A DNA stretch of 64,000 nucleotides from Cavia porcellus (Eukaryota > Chordata > Mammalia > Rodentia > Caviidae), in contig NW_026947545.1 of NCBI RefSeq assembly GCF_034190915.1, forward strand, positions 1,736,001 through 1,800,000, given 5' to 3'. Numbering within the stretch: position 1 is the stretch's first letter; the number at the start of each line of letters is the position of its first letter. Shown here piece after piece: positions 13,398-25,427 of the stretch. The notes below the pieces were generated by a model. The model worked only from the letters and a program-made list of their open reading frames with translations. It ran no database searches and was not told the origin of the DNA. A program made the translations under genes and the position numbers.

Positions 13398-13605
13398 GTC
13401 AGCATGGGGAGGTCAGGGAACATACAGTGGCAATGTAGGATAGGTTTCTGAAAAACATCGCAGGATGGTGCGCATTGTATGGGTGTGTAACATTACATTC
13501 ACCAGTAGGAGTGAGAAAAACATCACGGGGTGGTGTGAATCGGAGGGTCTGAGTTAGGATAGGCAGTAAGTGGCAATGTAGGATGGAGAAAAGCACCGCA
13601 GGGTG

Positions 13606-13878
13606 GTCATCATGGGGAGGTCAGGGATCATAAAGTGGCAATGTAGGATAGGTTTCTGAAAAACATCGCGTCTTGGTGCGCATTGTATGGCTGTGTAACA
13701 TTACATTCACTACTAGGAGTGAGAAAAACATCACGGGTTGGTGCGCATTGTATTGGTGTGTAACATTACATTCACTTGTAGGAGTGAGAAAAACATCACG
13801 TGGTTGTGTGAATCCGAGGGTCTGAATTCGGATAGCCAGTGATTGGCAATGTAGGATGGACAAAAGCACCGCGGGGTG
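13606..13878 (+). repeat. Mosaic long monomer (three sources)
   Basis: C carries GGGATCATAAAGTGG, as in the monomer at 5288. A1 has CGTCTTGGTGCGC and TATGGCTGTG, as at 7484. A2 changes within its first 20 bases to CACTTGTAGG, and B has ATTCGGATAGCCAGTGATTG with ATGGACAAAAG, as at 7965. One monomer thus joins three distinct neighbours of the older block. It is repeated at the matching place in the other two HOR copies. Confidence 0.85.
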
Positions 13879-14360
13879 GTCAGAATGGGGAGGTCAGGGA
13901 ATATGCAGTGGTAATGTAGGATAGGTTTCTGAAAAACATCGCGGGGTGATGCGCATTGTATGGGTGTGTAACATTACATTCACTAGTAGGAGTGAGAAAA
14001 ACATCATGTGGTGGTGTGAATTGGAGAGTCTGTATTATGTTACGCAGTGAGTGGCATTGTAGGATGGAGAAAAGCTCCGCGGGGTGGTCATCATGGGGAG
14101 GTCAGGGAACATGCAGTGGCAATGTAGGATAGGTTTCTGAAAAACATCGCGGCGGTGGTGCGCATTGTAGGTGTGTGTAACTTTACATTCACTAGTAGGA
14201 GTGAGAAAAACATCACGGGGTGTTGCGCATTGTTTGTGTGTGTAACGTTACATTCACTAGTAGGAGTGAGAAAAACATCACAGGGTGGTGTGTATCGGAG
14301 GGTATGATTTAGGATAGCCAGTGAGTTGCAATGTAGGATGGAGAAAAGCATCGCGGGGTG

Positions 14361-15528
14361 GTCAGCATGGGGAGGTCAGGGAACATGCAGTGGCAATGTA
14401 GGATAGGTTTCTGAAAAAAATCGCGGGGTGGTGCCCATTGTATGGGTGAGTAACTTTATATTCACTAGTAGGAGTGAGAAAAGCATCACTGGGTGGTGTG
14501 AATCGGAGGGTCTGAATTAGGATAGACAGTGAGTGGCAATGTACGATGCAGAAAATCACCGCGGGGTGTCAGCATAGGGAGGTCAGGGAACATGCAGTGG
14601 CAATGTAGGAAAGGTTTCTGAAAAACATCGCGGGGTGGTGCGCATTGTATGGGTGTGTAACATTACATTCACTATTAGGAGTGAGAAAATCATCAAGGGG
14701 TGTTGCGCATTGTATGGGTGTGTAACATTACATTAACTAGTAGGAGTGAGAAAAACATGACGGGGGGTGTGAATCTGAGGGTCTGAATTAGGATAGCCAG
14801 TGAGTTGCAATGTAGCATGGAGAAAAGCATCGCAGGTTGGTCAGCATGGGGAGGTCAGGGAACATGCAGTGGCAATGTAGGATAAGTTTCTGAAAAACAT
14901 CGCGGGCTGGTGCACATTGTATGGGTGTGTAACATTTCATTCACTAGTAGGAGTGAGAAAAACATCACGCGCTGGGGTGAATCGGAGGGTGTGAATTAGG
15001 ATAGGCAATGAGTGGCAATGTAGGATGGAGAAAAGCACCGCGGGGTGGTCAGCATGGGGAGGTTAGGGAACATGCAGTGGCAATGTAGGATAGGTTTCTG
15101 AAAAACATCGCGTCTTGGTGCGCATTGTATGGCTGTGTAACATTACATTCACTACTAGGAGTGAGAAAAACATCACGGGTTGGTGCGCATTGTATTGGTG
15201 TATAACATTACATTCACTGGTAGGAGTGAGAAATACATCACGGGGTGGTGTGAATCCGAGTGTCTGAATTAGGATATGCAGTGAGTGGCAATGTAGAATG
15301 GAGAAAAGCACCCAGGGGTGATCAGCATGGGGAGGTCAGGGAACATACAGTGGCAATGTAGGATAGGTTTCTGAAAAACATCACGGGGTGGTGCGCATTG
15401 TATGGGTGTGTTACATTACATTCACTAGTAGAAGTGAGAAAAACATCACGGGGTGGTGTGAATCAGAGGGTCTGAATAACGATAGGCAGTGAGTGGCAAT
15501 GTAGGATGGAGAAAAGTACTGCTGGGTG
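14361..15528. repeat. Nested 1,168-bp duplication, left part (HOR copy 1)
   Basis: Monomers S(207) L(272) S L S. The next block from 15529 repeats the first four with the same markers: GGTGCCCATTG, GAGAAAAGCATCACTGGG, and the 207-bp monomer ending GGGGTGTCAGCATAGGG. The equivalents in copies 2 and 3 start at 21922 and 29484. Confidence 0.9.
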
Positions 15529-16488
15529 GTCAGCATGGGGAGGTCAGGGAACATGCAGTGGCAATGTAGGATAGGTTTCTGAAAAAAATCGCGGGGTGGT
15601 GCCCATTGTATGGGTGAGTAACTTTATATTCACTAGTAGGAGTGAGAAAAGCATCACTGGGTGGTGTGAATCGGAGGGTCTGAATTAGGATAGACAGTGA
15701 GTGGCAATGTACGATGCAGAAAATCACCGCGGGGTGTCAGCATAGGGAGGTCAGGGAACATGCAGTGGCAATGTAGGAAAGGTTTCTGAAAAACATCGCG
15801 GGGTGGTGCGCATTGTATGGGTGTGTAACATTACATTCACTATTAGGAGTGAGAAAATCATCAAGGGGTGTTGCGCATTGTATGGGTGTGTAACATTACA
15901 TTAACTAGTAGGAGTGAGAAAAACATGACGGGGGGTGTGAATCCGAGGGTCTGAATTAGGATAGCCAGTGAGTTGCAATGTAGCATGGAGAAAAGCATCG
16001 CAGGTTGGTCAGCATGGGGAGGTCAGGGAACATGCAGTGGCAATGTAGGATAAGTTTCTGAAAAACATCGCGGGCTGGTGCACATTGTATGGGTGTGTAA
16101 CATTTCATTCACTAGTAGGAGTGAGAAAAACATCACGCGCTGGTGTGAATCGGAGGGTGTGAATTAGGATAGGCAATGAGTGGCAATGTAGGATGGAGAA
16201 AAGCACCGCGGGGTGGTCAGCATGGGGAGGTTAGGGAACATGCAGTGGCAATGTAGGATAGGTTTCTGAAAAACATCGCGTCTTGGTGCGCATTGTATGG
16301 CTGTGTAACATTACATTCACTACTAGGAGTGAGAAAAACATCACGGGTTGGTGCGCATTGTATTGGTGTATAACATTACATTCACTAGTAGGAGTGAGAA
16401 ATACATCACGGGGTGGTGTGAATCCGAGTGTCTGAATTAGGATATGCAGTGAGTGGCAATGTAGAATGGAGAAAAGCACCCAGGGGTG
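15529..16488. repeat. Nested 1,168-bp duplication, right part (HOR copy 1)
   Basis: S(207) L(272) S L, matching 14361-15320, after which the higher-order repeat restarts. A base difference such as CTGGTGTGAATC here against CTGGGGTGAATC in the left part separates the two halves. Equivalents start at 23090 and 30651. Confidence 0.88.
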
Positions 16489-17866
16489 ATCAGCATGGGG
16501 AGGTCAGGGAACATGCAGTGGCAATGTAGGAAAGGTTTCTGAAAAACATTGCGGGGTGGTGCGCATTGTATGGGTGTGTAACATTACATTCACTAGTATG
16601 AGTGAGAAAAATATCACGGGGTGTTGTGAATCGGAGGTTCTGAATTAGGTTAGGCAGTGAGTGGCAATGTAGGATGGAGAAAAGCACTGCGGGGTTGTCA
16701 GCATGTGGAGGTCAGGGAACATGCATTGGCAATGTAGGATAGGTTTCTGAAAAACATAGCGGGGTGGTGCGCATTGTATGGTTGTGTAACATTACATTCA
16801 CTAGTAGGAGTGAGAAAAACATCACGGAGTGGTGCGCTTTGTATTGGTGTGTAACATTACATTCACTAGTAGGAGTGAGAAAAACATCACGGGGAGTTGT
16901 GAATCCGAGGGTCTGAATTAGGATACGCAGTGAGTGGCAATGTAGGATGTAGAAAAGCACCCAGGGGTGGTCAGCATGGGGAGGTCAGGGAACATACAGT
17001 GGCAATGTAGGATAGGTTTCTGAAAAACATCGCGGGATGGTGCGCATTGTATGGGTGTGTAACATTACATTCAACAGTAGGAGTGAGAAAAACATCACGG
17101 GGTGGTGTGAATCGGAGGGTCTGAATTAGGATAGGCAGTGAGTGGCAATGTAGGATGGAGAAAAGCACCGCATGGTGGTCAGCATGGGGAGGTCAGGTAA
17201 GATAAAGTGGCAATGTAGGATAGGTTTCTGAAAAACATCGCGGGGTGGTGCGCATTGTATGGGTGTGTATCATTACATTCACTAGTAGGAGTGAGAAAAA
17301 CATCACGGGGTGTTGCGCATTGTATGGGTGTGTGACATTACATTCACTAGTAGGAGTGAGAAAAACATCACAGGGTGGTGTGAATCGGAGGGTATGATTT
17401 AGGATAGCCAGTGAGTTGCAATGTAGGATGGAGAAAAGCATCGCGGGGTGGTCAGCATGGTGAGGTCAGGGAACATGCAGTGGCAATGTAGGATAGGTTT
17501 CTGAAAATCATCGCGGGGTTGTGCGCATTGCATGGGTGTGTAACATTACATTCACTAGTAGGAGTGAGAAAAACATCACGCGGTGGTGTAAATCGGAGGG
17601 TCTGAATTAGGATAGGCAGTGAGTGGCAATGTAGGATGGAGAAAAGCACCGCGGGGTGGTCAGCATGGGGAGGTCAGGGAACATGCAGTGGCAATGTAGG
17701 ATAGGTTTCTGAAAAACATTGCGGTGTGGTGCGCATTGTATGGGTGTGTAACATTACATTCACTAGTAGGAGTGAGAAAAACATCACGGGGTGGTGTGAA
17801 TCGGAGGGTCTGAATTAGGATAGGCAGTGAGTGGCAATGTAGGATGGAGAAAAGTACTACGGGGTG

Positions 17867-20204
17867 GTCAGCATGTGGAGGACAGGGAACATGCATTGGC
17901 AATGCAGGATAGATTTCTGAAAAACATAGCAGGATGGTGCGCATTGTATGGGTGTGTAACATTACATTGACTAGTAGGAGTGAGAAAAACATCACGGGGT
18001 GGTGCGCTTTGTATTGGTGTGTAACATTACATTCACTAGTATGAGTGAGAAAAACATCACGCGGAATTGTGAATCCGAGGGTCTGAATTAGGATATGCAG
18101 TGAGTGGCAATGTAGGATGTAGAAAAGCACCCAGGGGTGGTCAGCATGTGGAGGTCAGGGAACATACAGTGGCAATGTAGGATAGGTTTCTGAAAAACAT
18201 CGCGGGGTGGTGCGCATTGTATGATTGTGTAACATTACATTCACTGGTAGGAGTGAGAAAAACATCAATGGGAGGTGTGAATCCGAGGGTCTGAATTAGG
18301 AAAGGCAGTGAGTGGCAATGTAGGATGGAGAAAAGCACCCAGGGGTGGTCAGCATGGGGAGGTCAGGAAACATACAGCGGCAATGTAGTATAGGTTTCTG
18401 AAAACCATCGCGGGATTGTGCGCATTGTATGTGTGCGTAACATTACATTCAATAGTAGGAGTGAGAAAAACATCACGGGGTGGTGTGAATCGGAGGGTCT
18501 GAATTAGGATAGGCAGTGAGAGTCAATGTAGGATGGAGAAAAGGACCGCGGGGTACTCAGCATGGGGAGGTCAGGGAACATGCAGTGGCAATGTAGGATA
18601 GGTTTCTGAAAAACATCGCGGGGTGGTGCGCATTGTATGGGTGTGTAACATTACATTCACTAGTATGAGTGAGAAAAACATCAACGGGTGGTGTGAATCG
18701 GAGGTTCTGAATTAGGATAGGCTGTGAGTGGCAATGTAGGATGGAGAAAAGCACTGGGGGGTGGTCAGCATGTGGAGGTCAGGGAACATGCATTGGCAAT
18801 GTAGGATAGGTTTCTGAAAAACATAGCGGGGTGGTGCGCATTGTATGGGTGTGTAACATTACATTCACTACTAGGAGTGAGAAAAACATCACGGGGTGGT
18901 GCGCATTGTATTGGTGTGTAACATTACATTCACTAGTAGGAGTGAGAAAAACATCACGGGGTGGTGTGAATCGGAGAGTCTGAATTAGGATAGGCAGTGA
19001 GTGGCAATGTAGGATGGAGAAAAGTACTACGGGGTGGTCAGCATGTGGAGGTCAGGGAACATGCATTGGCAATGCAGGATAGATTTCTGAAAAACATAGC
19101 AGGATGGTGCGCATTGTATGGGTGTGTAACATTACATTGACTAGTAGGAGTGAGAAAAACATCACGGGGTGGTGCGCTTTGTATTGGTGTGTAACATTAC
19201 ATTCACTAGTAGGAGTGAGAAAAACATCACGCGGAATTGTGAATCCGAGGGTCTGAATTAGGATATGCAGTGAGTGGCAATGTAGGATGTAGAAAAGCAC
19301 CCAGGGGTGGTCAGCATGGGGAGGTCAGGGAACATACAGTGGCAATGTAGGATAGGTTTCTGAAAAACATCGCGGGGTGGTGCGCATTGTATGGTTGTGT
19401 AACATTACATTCACTGGTAGGAGTGAGAAAAACATCAATGGGAGGTGTGAATCCGAGGGTCTGAATTAGTAAAGGCAGTGAGTGGCAATGTAGGATGGAG
19501 AAAAGCACCCAGGGGTGGTCAGCATGGGGAGGTCAGGAAACATACAGCGGCAATGTAGTATAGGTTTCTGAAAACCATCGCGGGATTGTGCGCATTGTAT
19601 GTGTGCGTAACATTACATTCAATAGTAGGAGTGAGAAAAACATCACGGGGTGGTGTGAATCGGAGGGTCTGAATTAGGATAGGCAGTGAGAGTCAATGTA
19701 GAATGGAGAAAAGCACCGCGGGGTACTCAGCATGGGGAGGTCAGGGAACATGCAGTGGCAATGTAGGATAGGTTTCTGAAAAACATCGCGGGGTGATGCG
19801 CATTGTATGGGTATGTAACATTACATTCACTAGTATGAGTGAGAAAAACATCAACGGGTGGTGTGAATCGGAGGTTCTGAATTAGGATAGGCTGTGAGTG
19901 GCAATGTAGGATGGAGAAAAGCACTGTGGGGTGGTCAGCATGTGGAGGTCAGGGAACATGCATTGGCTATGTAGGATAGGTTTCTGAAAAACATAGCGGG
20001 TGGTGCGCATTGTATGGGTGTGTAACATTACATTCACTACTAGGAGTGAGAAAAACATCACGGGGTGGTGCGCATTGTATTGGTGTGTAACATTACATTC
20101 ACTAGTAGGAGTGAGAAAACATCACGCGGTGGTGTGAATCGGAGGGTCTGAATAACGATAGGCAGTGAGTGGCAATGTAGGATGGAGAAAAGTACTGCGG
20201 GGTG
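17867..20204. repeat. Nested L-S-S-S-L tandem pair in HOR copy 2
   Basis: This matches 10305-12643, with halves at 17867-19036 and 19037-20204. The right half is shorter by one base because of the private deletion near 19994-20001. Confidence 0.88.
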
Positions 20205-20620
20205 GTCAGCATGGCGAGGTCAGGGAACATGCAGTGGCAATGTAGGATAAGTTTCTGAAAAACATCGCGGGCTGGTGCACATCGTATGGGTGTGTAACAT
20301 TACATTCACTAGTAGGAGTGAGAAAAACATCACGCGGTGTTGTGAATCGGAGGGTGTGAATTAGGATAGGCAATGAGTGGCAATGTAGGATGGAGAAAAG
20401 CACCGCGGGGTGGTCAGCATGGGCAGGTCAGGGAACATGCAGTGGCAATGTAGGATAGGTTTTTGAAAAACATCCCAGGGTGGTGCGCATTGTATGGCTG
20501 TGTAACACTACATTCACTAGTATGAGTGAGAAAAACATCACGCGGTGGTGTGAATCGGAGGGTGTGAGTTAGGATAGGCAATGAGTGGCAATGTAGGATG
20601 GAGAAAAGCACCGCGGGGTG

Positions 20621-20958
20621 GTCAGCATGGGGAGGTCAGGGAACATGCAGTGGCAATGTAGGATAGGTTTCTGAAAAACATCGCGGGGTGGTGCGCATAG
20701 TATGGGTGTGTATCATTACATTCACTATTAGGAGTGAGAAAATCATCACAGGGTGTTTCGCATTGTATTGGTGTGTAACATTACATTCACTAGTAGGAGT
20801 GAGAAAAACATCACGGGGTGGTGCGCTTTGTATGCGTGTGTAACATTACATTCACTAGTAGGAGTGAAAAAAACATCACGGGGAGGTGTGAATCCGAGGG
20901 TCTGAATTAGGATATGCAGTGAGTGGCAATGCAGGATGTAGAAAAGCACCCGGGGGTG
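20621..20958 (+). repeat. XL monomer in HOR copy 2
   Basis: The same three-A monomer, 7,561 bp after the one at 13060. Confidence 0.92.
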
Positions 20959-23900
20959 GTCAGCATGGGGAGGTCAGGGAACATACAGTGGCAATGTAGG
21001 ATAGGTTTCTGAAAAACATCGCAGGATGGTGCGCATTGTATGGGTGTGTAACATTACATTCACCAGTAGGAGTGAGAAAAACATCACGGGGTGGTGTGAA
21101 TCGGAGGGTCTGAATTAGGATAGGCAGTAAGTGGCAATGTAGGATGGAGAAAAGCACCGCAGGGTGGTCATCATGGGGAGGTCAGGGATCATAAAGTGGC
21201 AATGTAGGATAGGTTTCTGAAAAACATCGCGTCTTGGTGCGCATTGTATGGCTGTGTAACATTACATTCACTACTAGGAGTGAGAAAAACATCACGGGTT
21301 GGTGCGCATTGTATTGGTGTGTAACATTACATTCACTTGTAGGAGTGAGAAAAACATCACGTGGTTGTGTGAATCCGAGGGTCTGAATTCGGATAGCCAG
21401 TGATTGGCAATGTAGGATGGACAAAAGCACCGCGGGGTGGTCAGAATGGGGAGGTCAGGGAATATGCAGTGGTAATGTAGGATAGGTTTCTGAAAAACGT
21501 CGCGGGGTGATGCGCATTGTATGGGTGTGTAACATTACATTCACTAGTAGGAGTGAGAAAAACATCATGTGGTGGTGTGAATTGGAGAGTCTGTATTATG
21601 TTACGCAGTGAGTGGCATTGTAGGATGGAGAAAAGCTCCGCGGGGTGGTCATCATGGGGAGGTCAGGGAACATGCAGTGGCAATGTAGGATAGGTTTCTG
21701 AAAAACATCGCGGCGGTGGTGCGCATTGTAGGTGTGTGTAACTTTACATTCACTAGTAGGAGTGAGAAAAACATCACGGGGTGTTGCGCATTGTTTGTGT
21801 GTGTAACGTTACATTCACTAGTAGGAGTGAGAAAAACATCACAGGGTGGTGTGTATCGGAGGGTATGATTTAGGATAGCCAGTGAGTTGCAATGTAGGAT
21901 GGAGAAAAGCATCGCGGGGTGGTCAGCATGGGGAGGTCAGGGAACATGCAGTGGCAATGTAGGATAGGTTTCTGAAAAAAATCGCGGGGTGGTGCCCATT
22001 GTATGGGTGAGTAACTTTATATTCACTAGTAGGAGTGAGAAAAGCATCACTGGGTGGTGTGAATCGGAGGGTCTGAATTAGGATAGACAGTGAGTGGCAA
22101 TGTACGATGCAGAAAATCACCGCGGGGTGTCAGCATAGGGAGGTCAGGGAACATGCAGTGGCAATGTAGGAAAGGTTTCTGAAAAACATCGCGGGGTGGT
22201 GCGCATTGTATGGGTGTGTAACATTACATTCACTATTAGGAGTGAGAAAATCATCAAGGGGTGTTGCGCATTGTATGGGTGTGTAACATTACATTAACTA
22301 GTAGGAGTGAGAAAAACATGACGGGGGGTGTGAATCTGAGGGTCTGAATTAGGATAGCCAGTGAGTTGCAATGTAGCATGGAGAAAAGCATCGCAGGTTG
22401 GTCAGCATGGGGAGGTCAGGGAACATGCAGTGGCAATGTAGGATAAGTTTCTGAAAAACATCGCGGGCTGGTGCACATTGTATGGGTGTGTAACATTTCA
22501 TTCACTAGTAGGAGTGAGAAAAACATCACGCGCTGGGGTGAATCGGAGGGTGTGAATTAGGATAGGCAATGAGTGGCAATGTAGGATGGAGAAAAGCACC
22601 GCGGGGTGGTCAGCATGGGGAGGTTAGGGAACATGCAGTGGCAATGTAGGATAGGTTTCTGAAAAACATCGCGTCTTGGTGCGCATTGTATGGCTGTGTA
22701 ACATTACATTCACTACTAGGAGTGAGAAAAACATCACGGGTTGGTGCGCATTGTATTGGTGTATAACATTACATTCACTGGTAGGAGTGAGAAATACATC
22801 ACGGGGTGGTGTGAATCCGAGTGTCTGAATTAGGATATGCAGTGAGTGGCAATGTAGAATGGAGAAAAGCACCCAGGGGTGATCAGCATGGGGAGGTCAG
22901 GGAACATACAGTGGCAATGTAGGATAGGTTTCTGAAAAACATCACGGGGTGGTGCGCATTGTATGGGTGTGTTACATTACATTCACTAGTAGAAGTGAGA
23001 AAAACATCACGGGGTGGTGTGAATCAGAGGGTCTGAATAACGATAGGCAGTGAGTGGCAATGTAGGATGGAGAAAAGTACTGCTGGGTGGTCAGCATGGG
23101 GAGGTCAGGGAACATGCAGTGGCAATGTAGGATAGGTTTCTGAAAAAAATCGCGGGGTGGTGCCCATTGTATGGGTGAGTAACTTTATATTCACTAGTAG
23201 GAGTGAGAAAAGCATCACTGGGTGGTGTGAATCGGAGGGTCTGAATTAGGATAGACAGTGAGTGGCAATGTACGATGCAGAAAATCACCGCGGGGTGTCA
23301 GCATAGGGAGGTCAGGGAACATGCAGTGGCAATGTAGGAAAGGTTTCTGAAAAACATCGCGGGGTGGTGCGCATTGTATGGGTGTGTAACATTACATTCA
23401 CTATTAGGAGTGAGAAAATCATCAAGGGGTGTTGCGCATTGTATGGGTGTGTAACATTACATTAACTAGTAGGAGTGAGAAAAACATGACGGGGGGTGTG
23501 AATCCGAGGGTCTGAATTAGGATAGCCAGTGAGTTGCAATGTAGCATGGAGAAAAGCATCGCAGGTTGGTCAGCATGGGGAGGTCAGGGAACATGCAGTG
23601 GCAATGTAGGATAAGTTTCTGAAAAACATCGCGGGCTGGTGCACATTGTATGGGTGTGTAACATTTCATTCACTAGTAGGAGTGAGAAAAACATCACGCG
23701 CTGGTGTGAATCGGAGGGTGTGAATTAGGATAGGCAATGAGTGGCAATGTAGGATGGAGAAAAGCACCGCGGGGTGGTCAGCATGGGGAGGTTAGGGAAC
23801 ATGCAGTGGCAATGTAGGATAGGTTTCTGAAAAACATCGCGTCTTGGTGCGCATTGTATGGCTGTGTAACATTACATTCACTACTAGGAGTGAGAAAAAC

Positions 23901-25427
23901 ATCACGGGTTGGTGCGCATTGTATTGGTGTATAACATTACATTCACTAGTAGGAGTGAGAAATACATCACGGGGTGGTGTGAATCCGAGTGTCTGAATTA
24001 GGATATGCAGTGAGTGGCAATGTAGAATGGAGAAAAGCACCCAGGGGTGATCAGCATGGGGAGGTCAGGGAACATGCAGTGGCAATGTAGGAAAGGTTTC
24101 TGAAAAACATTGCGGGGTGGTGCGCATTGTATGGGTGTGTAACATTACATTCACTAGTATGAGTGAGAAAAATATCACGGGGTGTTGTGAATCGGAGGTT
24201 CTGAATTAGGTTAGGCAGTGAGTGGCAATGTAGGATGGAGAAAAGCACTGCGGGGTTGTCAGCATGTGGAGGTCAGGGAACATGCATTGGCAATGTAGGA
24301 TAGGTTTCTGAAAAACATAGCGGGGTGGTGCGCATTGTATGGTTGTGTAACATTACATTCACTAGTAGGAGTGAGAAAAACATCACGGAGTGGTGCGCTT
24401 TGTATTGGTGTGTAACATTACATTCACTAGTAGGAGTGAGAAAAACATCACGGGGAGTTGTGAATCCGAGGGTCTGAATTAGGATACGCAGTGAGTGGCA
24501 ATGTAGGATGTAGAAAAGCACCCAGGGGTGGTCAGCATGGGGAGGTCAGGGAACATACAGTGGCAATGTAGGATAGGTTTCTGAAAAACATCGCGGGATG
24601 GTGCGCATTGTATGGGTGTGTAACATTACATTCAACAGTAGGAGTGAGAAAAACATCACGGGGTGGTGTGAATCGGAGGGTCTGAATTAGGATAGGCAGT
24701 GAGTGGCAATGTAGGATGGAGAAAAGCACCGCATGGTGGTCAGCATGGGGAGGTCAGGTAAGATAAAGTGGCAATGTAGGATAGGTTTCTGAAAAACATC
24801 GCGGGGTGGTGCGCATTGTATGGGTGTGTATCATTACATTCACTAGTAGGAGTGAGAAAAACATCACGGGGTGTTGCGCATTGTATGGGTGTGTGACATT
24901 ACATTCACTAGTAGGAGTGAGAAAAACATCACAGGGTGGTGTGAATCGGAGGGTATGATTTAGGATAGCCAGTGAGTTGCAATGTAGGATGGAGAAAAGC
25001 ATCGCGGGGTGGTCAGCATGGTGAGGTCAGGGAACATGCAGTGGCAATGTAGGATAGGTTTCTGAAAATCATCGCGGGGTTGTGCGCATTGCATGGGTGT
25101 GTAACATTACATTCACTAGTAGGAGTGAGAAAAACATCACGCGGTGGTGTGAATCGGAGGGTCTGAATTAGGATAGGCAGTGAGTGGCAATGTAGGATGG
25201 AGAAAAGCACCGCGGGGTGGTCAGCATGGGGAGGTCAGGGAACATGCAGTGGCAATGTAGGATAGGTTTCTGAAAAACATTGCGGTGTGGTGCGCATTGT
25301 ATGGGTGTGTAACATTACATTCACTAGTAGGAGTGAGAAAAACATCACGGGGTGGTGTGAATCGGAGGGTCTGAATTAGGATAGGCAGTGAGTGGCAATG
25401 TAGGATGGAGAAAAGTACTACGGGGTG

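Larger units (their letters stand above)
8927..16488. repeat. Higher-order repeat, copy 1 (7,562 bp, 32 monomers)
   Basis: Monomer order is S L S L S S L S S S L L S S S L S S XL S L S L S L S L S S L S L: 19 S, 12 L, 1 XL. Sequence from 8927 recurs at 16489 and 24050 in the same order with the same marker variants (AGGTAAGATAAAG at 9616, GTACTACGG before 10305, TTTTTGAAAAACATCCCAGG at 12852). The left edge lies inside the C subunit at about 8937-8950: before it the sequence matches 1987, after it 16489. A few private changes are visible, such as CATCGTGGGG near 10640 and CACGGGATGG near 12087. Confidence 0.92.
16489..24049. repeat. Higher-order repeat, copy 2 (7,561 bp)
   Basis: The same 32-monomer order as copy 1. 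The one-base shortening is in ACATAGCGGGTGG near 19994-20001, where copies 1 and 3 have four G. Another private change is GTGTAAATCGG near 17588. The whole copy otherwise reads almost identically to its neighbours, which indicates recent amplification or strong homogenisation. Confidence 0.92.
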
